From NCBI GenBank assembly GCA_036560705.1, contig DATBQR010000018.1, positions 1-64,000 of the forward strand: DNA of 64,000 nucleotides, given 5' to 3'. The DNA is from RBG-16-66-20 sp036560705 (GTDB taxonomy: Bacteria > Pseudomonadota > Gammaproteobacteria > Burkholderiales > SG8-39). A program made the position numbers and the translations under genes. Below, one piece after another: positions 1 to 9,046 of this stretch. The first letter of the stretch is position 1. The number at the start of each line of letters is the position of its first letter. Below the pieces are notes generated by a model. That model saw only the letters and a program-made list of their open reading frames with translations, was not told the DNA's origin and ran no database searches.

Positions 1-1331
1 CCGGCGCCCTGCCGGCCCTCGAAATTGCGGTTCGAGGTGGACGCGCAGCGTTCGCCCGGCTCGAGACGGTCGGCATTCATCGCCAGGCACATCGAGCAGC
101 CCGGTTCGCGCCACTCGAAACCCGATTCGCGGAATACCTTGTCCAGGCCTTCTTTCTCGGCCTGTGCCTTCACCAGGCCCGAACCCGGCACCACCATCGC
201 GACCTTGATGTTCGAGGCAACTTTCTTCCCCCTGGCCACCGCGGCCGCGGCGCGCAGGTCCTCGATGCGCGAGTTGGTGCAGGAGCCGATGAACACCTTG
301 TCCAGCTTGATGTCCTGGATCGGCGTGAGGGGCTTCAGGCCCATGTACACGAGAGCGCGCTCCATGCCTTCGCGCTTGACCGGATCCTTTTCCTTGTCCG
401 GATCGGGCACGCTCGCCTCGACCGCGACCACCATCTCGGGCGACGTGCCCCAGGTGACCTGCGGCGCGATATCGCGCGCGTCCAGCTTCACCTCGCGGTC
501 GAATTTCGCATCCGCGTCGGTGTGCAGCATTTTCCAGGTGGCGACCGCCTGGTCCCATTCAGGCCCCGCGGGCGAAAACGGCCGCCCCCTGAGGTACTGG
601 ATGGTGACGTCGTCCACGGCGACCATGCCGGCGCGCGCGCCCCCTTCGATCGCCATGTTGCACAGGGTCATGCGACCTTCCATCGTCAGCGAGCGCACCG
701 CACTGCCGGCGAATTCCACCGCGCTGCCGGTGCCGCCCGCGGTGCCGATGCGGCCGATCACCGCGAGCGCCACGTCCTTCGCGGTAACGCCGCGCCCGAG
801 CTCGCCTTCCACGGTGACGCGCATGTTCTTCATTTTCTTCGCCACCAGGCACTGCGTGGCGAGCACGTGCTCGACTTCCGAGGTGCCGATGCCGTGCGCG
901 AGGCAGCCGAAGGCGCCGTGCGTGCTGGTGTGCGAGTCGCCGCAGACGACCGTCATCCCCGGCAGCGTCGCACCCTGCTCGGGCCCGATCACGTGCACGA
1001 TGCCCTGGCGCTTGTCGAGGAACGGGAAGTAAACCTTGGCGCCGTATTCCTTGATGTTGGCGGTGAGCGTCTCGACCTGCAGGCGCGAAACCGGATCCTC
1101 GATGCCCGCGATGCCACGCTCCCAGCCGGTAGTGGGCGTGTTGTGGTCGGCCGTCGCCACCACCGAACCGATGCGCCAGGGCTTGCGGCCGGCGAGCTTC
1201 AGGCCCTCGAAGGCCTGGGGACTGGTGACTTCGTGAACGAGATGGCGGTCGATATAGAGCAGCGCCGTGCCGTCTTCCTCGACGTGCACCACGTGGCTGT
1301 CCCAGAGCTTGTCGTAAAGCGTGCGTCCCAT
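1..1331 (-). CDS. leuC: 3-isopropylmalate dehydratase large subunit, 3'-truncated by window edge
   Basis: Catalytic large subunit of isopropylmalate isomerase, a [4Fe-4S] aconitase-family enzyme of leucine biosynthesis that works with LeuD. Reading starts at ATG 1331 (MGRTLYDKLWDSH) and gives 443 residues before the window ends; family members are about 465-470, so only the last 20-30 residues and the stop are missing. The cluster ligands are visible: GSCTNSRIEDLR near residue 347 and CSMCLAMN near 407-412. The active-site run ERCASTSNRNFEGRQG lies near the truncated end. VCGDSHTSTHGAFG lies near 130. An MFS gene ends 50 bases upstream on the same strand; leuD would be expected just outside the window. 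Confidence 0.97.
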   Translation of the reverse strand, partial: MGRTLYDKLWDSHVVHVEEDGTALLYIDRHLVHEVTSPQAFEGLKLAGRKPWRIGSVVATADHNTPTTGWERGIAGIEDPVSRLQVETLTANIKEYGAKVYFPFLDKRQGIVHVIGPEQGATLPGMTVVCGDSHTSTHGAFGCLAHGIGTSEVEHVLATQCLVAKKMKNMRVTVEGELGRGVTAKDVALAVIGRIGTAGGTGSAVEFAGSAVRSLTMEGRMTLCNMAIEGGARAGMVAVDDVTIQYLRGRPFSPAGPEWDQAVATWKMLHTDADAKFDREVKLDARDIAPQVTWGTSPEMVVAVEASVPDPDKEKDPVKREGMERALVYMGLKPLTPIQDIKLDKVFIGSCTNSRIEDLRAAAAVARGKKVASNIKVAMVVPGSGLVKAQAEKEGLDKVFRESGFEWREPGCSMCLAMNADRLEPGERCASTSNRNFEGRQGA

Positions 1332-1381
1332 CGTTTTCCGCGCCGCGAAAGAATGGGATTATTGCACAACGAATCAGCGTT

Positions 1382-2524
1382 TTACACCCTCACCTTCCAG
1401 AGGATTAGGGCAGCGCCCAGCGCGCCAAACGCGGCGCTCATCCCGAAACTGGCCGCACTTCCCAGTGCATCCCAGGACCAGCCGGCAATCAGCGTCCCGG
1501 CGGCCCCGCCCACGCCGTAGGTGAGGCTGGAATACAGCGCCTGACCGCGGGCTTCGAGCCGCCCTGAAAAGATGCGATGCACGGCCGCGAGGGATGCCCC
1601 ATGAAACACCCCGAAGGTCGCGGCGTGCAGCAGCATTGCGAAAACGAGCAGCGCAAGCACGTCGACGGCCCAGCCGATAAGCAAAAAGCGCACGGTGATG
1701 CACGCGAAGCTCGCGATGAGCAGCGAACGCAGCGAATGGCGCCGCATGAGCTGGGGCAAATAGACGAACACCACGATCTCCGCGGCCGACCCCAGGGTCC
1801 AGAGCGCGCCGATCGCCGCCTTGGAGTACCCAGCGCCCTCCAGGTGGATCGAAAGAAAGGCGTACAGCGCGCCGTGCGCCACGGCGTTGCACATGCACGC
1901 GCCGAAGAAGGCGATCACGTCGGCCCGCGCCAGCACCGGCACGAGCCGCGCCGGTTCCGGCGGGCCCGCGTGGGGGGCGCGCGCGGGAATCCCCAGCGCC
2001 GCCACGCAGACGAGCGCAGCCAGCGCGACGATGATGTCGAGGACCGTGGAAACGTCATGGCGGTCGAGCCAGGCGCCCGCGCCGAGGACGGCCAGAATGA
2101 AGCCGATCGATCCCCAAAGGCGCACCGGTCCGTAGCTGCCCGGCCGGGCACGTGTCGCGGCGAGTGCCGTCGCCTCGACCAGCGGCATCGATCCGGCCGC
2201 AAGGACGCTGAGCAGAAGCATGGCGAAGGCGATCTGAAAAACGCCTCGCGCGAAGTACAGAGAAGCGAACCCGCCCAAGACCGCGAACGCCGAAAAGATC
2301 ACGATGCCGCGCTGCCAGCCGGTGTGATCGGCGATCCAACCCCAGGCGGCCGGCGCGACAATGCGGGCGATCTGCGGCATGGCGAGGACGAGAGCCATTT
2401 GCCGCGCGTCGTAGCCCGCCGCGGCAAGCCAGAGCGAGAAATAGGGCGCGAGCACGCCGACATACGCGAAGTACGCGAAGTAATAGATGCCGAGGCGGCG
2501 GGGAACGCCGGGGGCAACGCTCAT
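1382..2524 (-). CDS. MFS permease of the HcaT/phenylpropionate-type (MFS_1-like) family
   Basis: Predicted inner-membrane secondary transporter of 380 residues with about 12 hydrophobic segments. The N-terminus (YYFAYFAYVGVLAPYFSLWL) and the loop RIVAPAAWGWIADHTG resemble the 3-phenylpropionate/LacY-like MFS subgroup. Substrate cannot be read from sequence. It lies 37 bases downstream of a TetR-type regulator on the same strand, so the two are probably co-transcribed and the regulator probably senses a permease substrate. ATG at 2524 is the start; the end is 50 bases before leuC. Family confident, substrate unknown. Confidence 0.85.
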   Translation of the reverse strand: MSVAPGVPRRLGIYYFAYFAYVGVLAPYFSLWLAAAGYDARQMALVLAMPQIARIVAPAAWGWIADHTGWQRGIVIFSAFAVLGGFASLYFARGVFQIAFAMLLLSVLAAGSMPLVEATALAATRARPGSYGPVRLWGSIGFILAVLGAGAWLDRHDVSTVLDIIVALAALVCVAALGIPARAPHAGPPEPARLVPVLARADVIAFFGACMCNAVAHGALYAFLSIHLEGAGYSKAAIGALWTLGSAAEIVVFVYLPQLMRRHSLRSLLIASFACITVRFLLIGWAVDVLALLVFAMLLHAATFGVFHGASLAAVHRIFSGRLEARGQALYSSLTYGVGGAAGTLIAGWSWDALGSAASFGMSAAFGALGAALILWKVRV

Positions 2525-2561
2525 GGAGTGCGCATGAGGTAAGCGCCGCCGCGTTCGCGCG

Positions 2562-3155
2562 TTACGCGGAAGACTGGGCGGAGACGGCGAAGCGCGTCGA
2601 GGCCAGCACCTCGCGCACGAAGAGCGCGTCGTCCCGGCCGTGCCTTGCGGCGCCGGCGATGCGTCCGCCGAGCAGCAGTTCCGCCAGGCCGTGGACCAGC
2701 GCCCAAGCGGCGATGGACGAATCCCCCGCGCCCTGCGCCTCCGGCACCCGCGCCGACAACGCGCCCGCGAGACCGGCGAATGCCTTCGTCGCCACCTCCC
2801 GCAGCTGCGGATGCCTCTCCAGCGAAACCTGCCCGCCGAACATCAGGCGGAAGCGCTGCGGGTGCGCCAGTGCGAAACGCACATAGGCCTCGCCCATGGC
2901 GCGCAATCCTCCCGACTCCGCCGCCTCGCGCTGCGCCTGCTCCAGCATCGAGTAACCCTCCGCGGCGAGCGCCGCCAGCAAGGCCTCGCGCTCAGGAAAA
3001 TGACGGTAGGGGGCGTTGTGGGAAACCTTTGCGCGGCGCGCCAGTTCGCGCATTTTCAGACCTTCAATCCCTTGTTTTTCCAGCAATTTCCCAGCCATCC
3101 GCAGCACCGTGCTGCGCAGATCGCCATGGTGATAGCGGCGGCTTGATGTTGACAT
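2562..3155 (-). CDS. TetR/AcrR-family transcriptional regulator (WHG-type C-terminal domain)
   Basis: 197-residue one-component regulator. The N-terminal helix-turn-helix runs roughly over residues 9-55 (YHHGDLR opening, then LARRAKVSHNAPYRHF as the recognition region). The ligand domain contains the WALVHGLAELLLGG stretch typical of the WHG C-terminal family. It is followed on the same strand by an MFS permease, its probable target. A perfect palindrome (3178-3198) and a consensus -10 box (3163-3168) sit immediately upstream, so autoregulation is likely. The -10 box is only 7 bases from the ATG at 3155, implying a leaderless or nearly leaderless mRNA. Confidence 0.9.
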   Translation of the reverse strand: MSTSSRRYHHGDLRSTVLRMAGKLLEKQGIEGLKMRELARRAKVSHNAPYRHFPEREALLAALAAEGYSMLEQAQREAAESGGLRAMGEAYVRFALAHPQRFRLMFGGQVSLERHPQLREVATKAFAGLAGALSARVPEAQGAGDSSIAAWALVHGLAELLLGGRIAGAARHGRDDALFVREVLASTRFAVSAQSSA

Positions 3156-3162
3156 TCACCAC

Positions 3163-3168
3163 ATTATA
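3163..3168 (-). promoter_or_regulatory. Consensus -10 box (TATAAT) for the tetR-MFS pair
   Basis: On the minus strand the sequence reads TATAAT ending 7 bases before the tetR ATG. A TTGTCA hexamer (plus 3189-3194) is 20 bases upstream, a longer spacer than the 17 optimum. Transcription would begin at or next to the A of the start codon. Promoter assignment is inference from consensus match. Confidence 0.6.
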
Positions 3169-3177
3169 CGGGAAATC

Positions 3178-3198
3178 TATGTTGCCGTTGACAACATA
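3178..3198. promoter_or_regulatory. Palindromic operator candidate upstream of tetR
   Basis: Perfect inverted repeat with 7-base arms TATGTTG and CAACATA separated by 7 bases. It overlaps the -35 region of the tetR promoter, in a 52-base gap between der and tetR. Size and placement fit a TetR-family operator acting by autorepression. A partial copy of the half-site (TGTTGACA) also occurs at the tetR start codon. Confidence 0.6.
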
Positions 3199-3207
3199 CC
3201 GCCGCGG

Positions 3208-4638
3208 CTATTTTTTCGGCCTGCCCGGCTTTTTCGGCTTGCCCCCGGCCTTCACCCGCGGCGCGGACTTGCTGTGCCCGAGGGCCCGCTTGCGCACGGG
3301 GGCCTTGCGGTTCTCGTCATACGGGTTCCTGCCGGTGCGCAGCTCGATGCGCAGCGGCGTGCCTTTCAGGCTGAACGCATCGCGGAACCAGCCCTCGAGG
3401 AAACGCTTGTAGCCGTCGGTGACGAACTGCAGGGAATTGCCGTGGATGATGATGCGCGGCGGGTTGGAGCCGCCCTGGTGCGCGTAGCGCATCTTCGGCC
3501 GCGAGTAGCCCTTGCGGTGGGCCGGCAGCTGGCGCTCGACCGCGGCGATCAGCGCGCGCGTGAGCTTCGGCGTCGGCAGCTTCGCCATCGCCGCCGCGTA
3601 GGCCCCGTCCACGGCGCGCAGCACGTCGTTCACGCCCTTGCCGGAGCGCGCGGAAATGAACAGCGTCTCGGCGAAATTGAGGAAGCCGAGCTGCCAGCCG
3701 AGCTCCTGCTTGACGCGGTCGCGGTCCGCCTTCTCCACCGCGTCCCATTTGTTCACCGCCACCACCACCGCGCGGCCGCGATCGAGAATATAGCTGGCGA
3801 CGTGCGCGTCCTGCTCCGAGAGGCCCTCGTCGGCATCCAGCACCAGCACGGCGACGTTGGCCGCCTCGATCGCCTGCAGCGTCTTGACTATGGAGAAGCG
3901 CTCGACCTCGGCGCCGTGCGACTTGCCGCGCTTGCGCAGTCCCGCCGTGTCGATCAGCGTGTAGCGCCGGCCGCCGCGCTCGAAGGGCACCTCGATCGAA
4001 TCGCGGGTGGTGCCCGGCTCGCCGTAGGCGATCACCCGTTGCTCTCCCACCAGCGCATTGACCAGCGTGGATTTGCCGACGTTCGGCCGACCGACGATGG
4101 CGACGCGGGGATGCCTGGCTTCGCTTTCATCCGCGGCGGCGCCTCGGGGAAAGGGCTTCAGCACTTCTTCGATGAATTCGGCCACGCCGCTGCCGTGCGC
4201 GGCGGAGATGGCCGCCGGCGCGCCGAGGCCGAGTTCGTGGAACTCGGCCGCGGCGACTTCCGCCGCCATGCCCTCGGCCTTGTTGGCGCCGATCCAGACC
4301 CGGTCCTTCAGGCGGCGCAGCCGCTCCGCGATGACGCGGTCGCCCGGCGTGAGCCCGGCGCGCGTATCGGTGACCAGGATCACCGCGTCGGCCTCGACGA
4401 TCGCCTGCTCCGTCTGGCGCGCCATCTCGACGAAGATGCCCTCGGGCGTGTCGGGCTCGAGGCCGCCGGTATCGATCACGATGTAGGAGCGCCCGCCGAG
4501 CAGGCCTTCGCCATAGTGGCGGTCGCGCGTCACGCCGGGCACGTCGACGACGATGGCGTCGCGCCGCCGCGTCAGGCGGTTGAACAGCGTGCTCTTGCCG
4601 ACGTTCGGCCGCCCGACGAGGGCAATAACCGGCTTCAT
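3208..4638 (-). CDS. der: Ribosome-assembly GTPase Der (EngA)
   Basis: Essential tandem-GTPase needed for 50S subunit maturation. Two G domains are visible: GRPNVGKST at residues 9-17 with DTGG following, and a second GRPNVGKST near residue 183 with DTAGLRKRGK. A C-terminal KH-like domain follows (about 355-440), then a basic tail. Length 476 fits the family. It is the last gene of the ndk-to-der minus-strand run, 33 bases after bamB. In many betaproteobacteria hfq follows der; here a TetR/MFS pair follows instead. Confidence 0.98.
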   Translation of the reverse strand: MKPVIALVGRPNVGKSTLFNRLTRRRDAIVVDVPGVTRDRHYGEGLLGGRSYIVIDTGGLEPDTPEGIFVEMARQTEQAIVEADAVILVTDTRAGLTPGDRVIAERLRRLKDRVWIGANKAEGMAAEVAAAEFHELGLGAPAAISAAHGSGVAEFIEEVLKPFPRGAAADESEARHPRVAIVGRPNVGKSTLVNALVGEQRVIAYGEPGTTRDSIEVPFERGGRRYTLIDTAGLRKRGKSHGAEVERFSIVKTLQAIEAANVAVLVLDADEGLSEQDAHVASYILDRGRAVVVAVNKWDAVEKADRDRVKQELGWQLGFLNFAETLFISARSGKGVNDVLRAVDGAYAAAMAKLPTPKLTRALIAAVERQLPAHRKGYSRPKMRYAHQGGSNPPRIIIHGNSLQFVTDGYKRFLEGWFRDAFSLKGTPLRIELRTGRNPYDENRKAPVRKRALGHSKSAPRVKAGGKPKKPGRPKK

Positions 4639-4671
4639 GCCGGTCCTGTATCGGGTTTCAAGCCGGGGTTC

Positions 4672-5862
4672 TCACTGCAGCGTCAGCGCGTACAGTCCGC
4701 CGTTCTGCGTCTGCACGAGGAATCCGTCCGGCAGCTTGAGCGGCGCGGCGCGCACCGGGCTGCCGTCGGTGGCGAAGCGGGCGAGGAACGCGCCCGACTC
4801 CCGCGCGAGGAAATGCACGAAGCCCTGCAGGTCGCCCAGCGCCACCTCGGTGCCGAGCGGCAGCGGCAGCGACAGCTGGCGATAGGCGAGGCGGTCCTGC
4901 TTCCAGATGCTGCGGCCGTTGCTGCGGTCCAGCGCGTGCACCGCGCCCTTGTCGTCGCTGACGAACGCGTAGCGCGCATCGAAGGAAACGCCGGTGAGCG
5001 TGGACATCTCGCGCGTCCACAGCTGGTTGCCGTTCAGGATGTCGTAGCAGGCGACGCGTCCCTGGTAGGCCCCGGTGCAGACCTCCCTGCCCTGCACCGA
5101 AGGATCGCCGACGATGTCGGTGACGCGTTCGAGCTCGGTCGCGCCCTTCGGCAGCGCCACGGTCGCTTCCCAGCGCAGGTTGCCGTTGGCGAGCGCGATC
5201 GCCACCAGCTTGCCGCCCGAGAAACCGGCATAGACCGATCCCTGGTTGATGGTCAGGCCGACCGGCGAGCGCACGATGAGCGAGGCGGCGGCGCGCTGGT
5301 AGACCCAGCGGCGCTTGCCGTCTTCGCCGCCGAAAGCGAAGATCTTGCTGTCGGCGCTGCGCACCAGCACCAGCTCCTCGCCCAGTTTCGGCGCCGCCAG
5401 CACTTCGCTCGACACCCGGGCGCGCCATTTCACCGTGCCGGTCTGCGCGTCGAGCGCAATGACCTCGCCGTCGTCGCAGGCGACCACGGCGAGCGCGCCA
5501 TCGCTGCCGACGCCGCCGGAAAGCCGCTTGCCGACCGAGATCCGCCACTTGGCCTGGCCGGTGGCGGCATCGAGACGCGCCACCGCGCCGGCGCGCGACG
5601 CCACGTACACGCCGTCGCCCACCAGCGCCGGACTGAATACATAGGATTCCGCCGCCCCGATGTTGGCGGACCAGAGCACGCGCACGCCCTGCGCGTTGGT
5701 CAATACGGGCAGCTCGGAGGGCTTCGGCCCGGTCGACTTGCTGGCGAACCAGTCGAGCGGATTCAAGCTCGGCATGCTGGGCACGCTCGAGCAGGCCGAC
5801 AGCAGCAAAGAGGCGGCACAGGCGGCGATCGCCGCCGGCCGAAGCGCGACGCGCATCCTCAT
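4672..5862 (-). CDS. bamB: Outer membrane protein assembly lipoprotein BamB
   Basis: Beta-propeller lipoprotein of the BAM complex, which inserts outer-membrane proteins. The signal peptide ends in lipobox LSAC with the lipidated cysteine at residue 24. Repeated PQQ/WD-like blades follow (for example GVYVASRAGAVARLDAATG and DDGEVIALDAQTGTVKW), each with the aromatic/Gly pattern of the family. Length 396 is typical. Its ATG overlaps the yfgM stop by 4 bases, so it is translationally coupled in the operon yfgM-bamB-der. Confidence 0.97.
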   Translation of the reverse strand: MRMRVALRPAAIAACAASLLLSACSSVPSMPSLNPLDWFASKSTGPKPSELPVLTNAQGVRVLWSANIGAAESYVFSPALVGDGVYVASRAGAVARLDAATGQAKWRISVGKRLSGGVGSDGALAVVACDDGEVIALDAQTGTVKWRARVSSEVLAAPKLGEELVLVRSADSKIFAFGGEDGKRRWVYQRAAASLIVRSPVGLTINQGSVYAGFSGGKLVAIALANGNLRWEATVALPKGATELERVTDIVGDPSVQGREVCTGAYQGRVACYDILNGNQLWTREMSTLTGVSFDARYAFVSDDKGAVHALDRSNGRSIWKQDRLAYRQLSLPLPLGTEVALGDLQGFVHFLARESGAFLARFATDGSPVRAAPLKLPDGFLVQTQNGGLYALTLQ

Positions 5863-6491
5863 CCCCCGAGCGCGTCCAGCCGCAACTGCACGCTGCTGCG
5901 GAAGGCGGTGTCCTTGCGGTCCGATTTTTCGAGCGCGGTACGGTAGGCGACCCTGGCGTCGGCGGCCTTGTCCTTCGCCAGCAGGATGTCTCCCCTCAGC
6001 GCCGCATATTGCGCCTCCAGCGGCGCGGCATGCTTCGCTTCGAGCAGCGCGAGCGCCTCGTCGTAGGCTTTCTGGTCCAGCAGCACCGCGGCCAGCCGCA
6101 GGCGCGCGAGGTCCCTCAGTTCGTCAGAGGACGAATGTTCGACGACCCATTGCAGCTGCGCCCGGGCGTTTTTCAGGTCCGCGCGATCGAAATAGAAGCG
6201 TGCCGCGACCAGCGCGCCCATCGAGGCGTAGTAGGTGCGGGGATAGGATTCCACCAGCGTTCCGCCCGCATCCCCGAGCGCCTTCGCGTCGCCCGCCTGC
6301 GCCGCCGCGACCAGTGCATCGTAGCGCGCCCCGGCCTGCTGCGCCTGGTCCGCCTGCCAGATGCGCCATCCCTGCCAGGCCGATCCCGCGATCGCCGCCG
6401 CGGCGACCACCGTCAGCACGCGCGTGCCGTTGTCTTTCCACCAGCCCTTGAAAGTGGCGATCTGTTCCTGCTCTTCTAGGTCGTAAGCCAT
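5859..6491 (-). CDS. yfgM: YfgM-type TPR membrane protein (ancillary SecYEG factor)
   Basis: 210-residue protein with a short cytoplasmic N-terminus (MAYDLEEQEQIATFKGWWKD), one transmembrane helix around residues 24-44, and a periplasmic TPR_21-type helical domain. The E. coli homologue associates with the SecYEG translocon and periplasmic chaperones. It sits in the canonical place between hisS (2-base gap) and bamB (4-base overlap). Family assignment rests on the N-terminal motif, topology and synteny. Confidence 0.92.
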   Translation of the reverse strand: MAYDLEEQEQIATFKGWWKDNGTRVLTVVAAAAIAGSAWQGWRIWQADQAQQAGARYDALVAAAQAGDAKALGDAGGTLVESYPRTYYASMGALVAARFYFDRADLKNARAQLQWVVEHSSSDELRDLARLRLAAVLLDQKAYDEALALLEAKHAAPLEAQYAALRGDILLAKDKAADARVAYRTALEKSDRKDTAFRSSVQLRLDALGG

Positions 6492-6493
6492 GC

Positions 6494-7774
6494 CTATGCC
6501 TTGATCCTTTGCATTGTTGCCGCGAATTCCTCCACCACGCGCGCGCGGCCGATGCGGCGCTGTTCCTCCGTCCTGCGCAGGGCCTTCACCGACAGTTCGC
6601 CGGCGCGCACCTCATCCTCGCCGACGATCAGCGCCACCCAGGCGCCGCTCGCGTCTGCTTTTTTCATCTGCGACTTGAAACTTCCGCCCCCGGCGTGCAG
6701 CACGACCGCATGACCGGCCGAGCGCAGCGCATCGGCGATGGTAAACGCATACTCGAGCGTGCCTTCGCCCTGATGCACCACGTAGGCATCGGGCAGGTGC
6801 ACCGCCGGCGCATTGCCGGAATCCCGAATCAGCGCGACCAGCCTCTCGCAACCCATGGCGAAACCGACGCCCGGCGCGGCTTTGCCGCCGAGCTGCTCGA
6901 ACAGCCCGTCGTAGCGGCCGCCGCCGCAGACCGTACCCTGCGCGCCCAGCGCATCGCTGACCCACTCGAAGACGGTGAGATTGTAGTAGTCGAGGCCGCG
7001 CACCAGCCGCGGATTGAGCGCGAATTCGACTCCCGCCGCCGAGAGAAGTTTCTTCAGCCCCTCGAAATGCGCGAGCGAGGCCTCGCCCAGGTAGCCCGTC
7101 AGCAGCGGCGCCTTCGCAACCACTTCCTGCACCGCGGGGTTTTTCGAGTCGAGGACGCGCAGGGGGTTGCTGTGCAGGCGGCGCTTGGCGTCCGCGTCGA
7201 GTTTGCCCTCGTGCGCCTGCAGGTGCCTGACCAGATCGGCGCGGTGGCGGGCGCGCTCCCCGGCCGAGCCGATGGTATTCAACTCGAGGCGGATGCCGCG
7301 CAGGCCAAGTTCCGGCCACAGCCGCGCGCACATCACGATGAGTTCGGCGTCCACCTCGGGACCCGCGAAGCCGAATGCCTCGGCGCCGTACTGGTAGAAC
7401 TCGCGGTAGCGGCCTTTCTGCGGCCGCTCGTGGCGGTACATCGGGCCGCCGTACCAGAGCCGCTTCGGCCCGTCGTACAGCAGGCTGTGCTCGATCGCGG
7501 CGCGCACGCAGGAGGCGGTGCCCTCGGGGCGCAGCGTCAGCTCCTCGGCGTTCAGCTCGTCGCGCCAGGAATACATTTCCTTCTCGACGATGTCGGTCGC
7601 CTCGCCGATGGCGCGGCGGAACAGCGCCGTCTGCTCCACCAACGGCATGCGGATCGCGCGGTAGCCCCAGCGCTCCAGCCAGGCCTCGACGGTGGCGCCG
7701 AACGCGCGCCACAGCGCCGCTTCCTCCGGCAGCACGTCGTTCATGCCGCGCACTGCCTGCAGCGTGGCCGTCAC
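6494..7774 (-). CDS. hisS: Histidyl-tRNA synthetase
   Basis: Class II aminoacyl-tRNA synthetase charging tRNA-His, 426 residues. The chosen start is GTG 7774, which overlaps the ispG stop as GTGA and begins the family sequence TLQAVRGMNDVLPEE; an open frame continues upstream but is only antisense/frame-shadow of ispG. Motif 2 is YRHERPQKGRYREFYQYG, the histidine-specific segment is LVRGLDYYNLTVFEW, and motif 3 is GVGFAMGCERLVALI. A C-terminal anticodon-binding domain follows. Part of the ispG-hisS-yfgM operon. Confidence 0.97.
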   Translation of the reverse strand: MTATLQAVRGMNDVLPEEAALWRAFGATVEAWLERWGYRAIRMPLVEQTALFRRAIGEATDIVEKEMYSWRDELNAEELTLRPEGTASCVRAAIEHSLLYDGPKRLWYGGPMYRHERPQKGRYREFYQYGAEAFGFAGPEVDAELIVMCARLWPELGLRGIRLELNTIGSAGERARHRADLVRHLQAHEGKLDADAKRRLHSNPLRVLDSKNPAVQEVVAKAPLLTGYLGEASLAHFEGLKKLLSAAGVEFALNPRLVRGLDYYNLTVFEWVSDALGAQGTVCGGGRYDGLFEQLGGKAAPGVGFAMGCERLVALIRDSGNAPAVHLPDAYVVHQGEGTLEYAFTIADALRSAGHAVVLHAGGGSFKSQMKKADASGAWVALIVGEDEVRAGELSVKALRRTEEQRRIGRARVVEEFAATMQRIKA

Positions 7775-9033
7775 GAAACTGCCTTGATCGGGATGGCCTT
7801 GCCCCGTTCGCGCTGCCGGCGCGCGCCGGGCGAGTAATTGTCCCTGACGTAAGTCTCGACGATCGCCTGGAATTCCTCGGCGATGCGCCCGCCCTTCAGC
7901 GTCACGGTCTTCTCGCCGTCGACGTAGACCGGCGCCACCGGAACCTCGTTGGTGCCCGGCAGGCTGATGCCCACGTCCGCGTGCTTGGATTCGCCGGGAC
8001 CGTTCACCACGCAGCCCATCACCGCCACCTTCATGTCCTCGACGCCCGGGTAGCTTTGCTTCCACACCGGCATCTGGGAGCGCAGGAAAGACTGGATGCG
8101 CTGGGCCAGTTCCTGGAAATAGGTGCTGGTGGTGCGGCCGCAGCCGGGACAGGCGGCAACCATCGGCGTGAAACTGCGCAGGCCCATGGTCTGCAGCAGC
8201 TCCTGTGCCACGATCACTTCCCGCGTGCGATCCCCTCCGGGCTCAGGCGTAAGAGAGATGCGGATGGTGTCGCCGATGCCTTCCTGCAGCAGCACCGCCA
8301 TGGCGGCCGAAGAAGCGACGATGCCCTTGGAACCCATGCCGGCCTCGGTGAGACCCAGGTGCAGCGCGTACTGGCAGCGGCGCGCGAGTTCCCGGTAGAC
8401 CAGGATCAGGTCCTGCACCCCGCTCACCTTGCAGGAAATCACGATGCGTTCCGCCGGCAGGCCGAGCTTCTCCGCCTGCGCCGCCGATTCGAGGCCGGAA
8501 ACGATGAGCGCCTCGCGCATCACCTCGTCGGCATCGAGCGGATTCTGCTTTCGGCCGTTGTCGTCCATCATGCGCGCCAGCAGCTCCGGATCGAGGCTGC
8601 CCCAGTTGACGCCGATGCGCACCGGCTTGCCGTATTTCAGCGCCGCCTCGATCATGGTGGCGAACTGGTCGTCCCTTTTCGCGCCCTTGCCGACGTTGCC
8701 CGGATTGATGCGGTACTTGGCGAGCGCCCGCGCGCAATCCGGATACTGCGTCAGCAGCTTGTGGCCGTTGAAATGGAAATCGCCCACCAGCGGCACGTCG
8801 CAGCCCATGGCGTCCAGCCGCGCGCGGATCGAAGGCACTGCCGCCGCGGCCTCCGGCTTGTCGACGGTGATGCGCACCAGCTCGGAGCCGGCGCGCCACA
8901 GGTCGAAAACCTGGCGCGCCGTGGCTTCGGCGTCGGCGGTGTCGGTATTGGTCATGGACTGGACGACGACGGGCGCGCCGCCGCCGACCGCGACCCTGTC
9001 GATCATGACCTGCCTGGAAACCCTGCGGACCAT
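7771..9033 (-). CDS. ispG: 4-hydroxy-3-methylbut-2-enyl diphosphate synthase (flavodoxin)
   Basis: Penultimate step of the MEP isoprenoid pathway, a [4Fe-4S] enzyme. Residues near the start, VVVQSMTNTDTADAEAT, are the family signature. Cluster cysteines are seen in CPGCGRTTSTYFQ and in MGCVVNGPGES. Length 420 is normal for proteobacteria. It lies downstream of rodZ by 13 bases and overlaps hisS by 4 bases. Confidence 0.98.
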   Translation of the reverse strand: MVRRVSRQVMIDRVAVGGGAPVVVQSMTNTDTADAEATARQVFDLWRAGSELVRITVDKPEAAAAVPSIRARLDAMGCDVPLVGDFHFNGHKLLTQYPDCARALAKYRINPGNVGKGAKRDDQFATMIEAALKYGKPVRIGVNWGSLDPELLARMMDDNGRKQNPLDADEVMREALIVSGLESAAQAEKLGLPAERIVISCKVSGVQDLILVYRELARRCQYALHLGLTEAGMGSKGIVASSAAMAVLLQEGIGDTIRISLTPEPGGDRTREVIVAQELLQTMGLRSFTPMVAACPGCGRTTSTYFQELAQRIQSFLRSQMPVWKQSYPGVEDMKVAVMGCVVNGPGESKHADVGISLPGTNEVPVAPVYVDGEKTVTLKGGRIAEEFQAIVETYVRDNYSPGARRQRERGKAIPIKAVS

Positions 9034-9046
9034 GCCGGTTGCCTTG

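Noticed and set aside
3274..5946. 890-codon frame antisense to der and bamB
   Set aside because: Composition typical of the antisense strand of high-GC genes and no domain seen.
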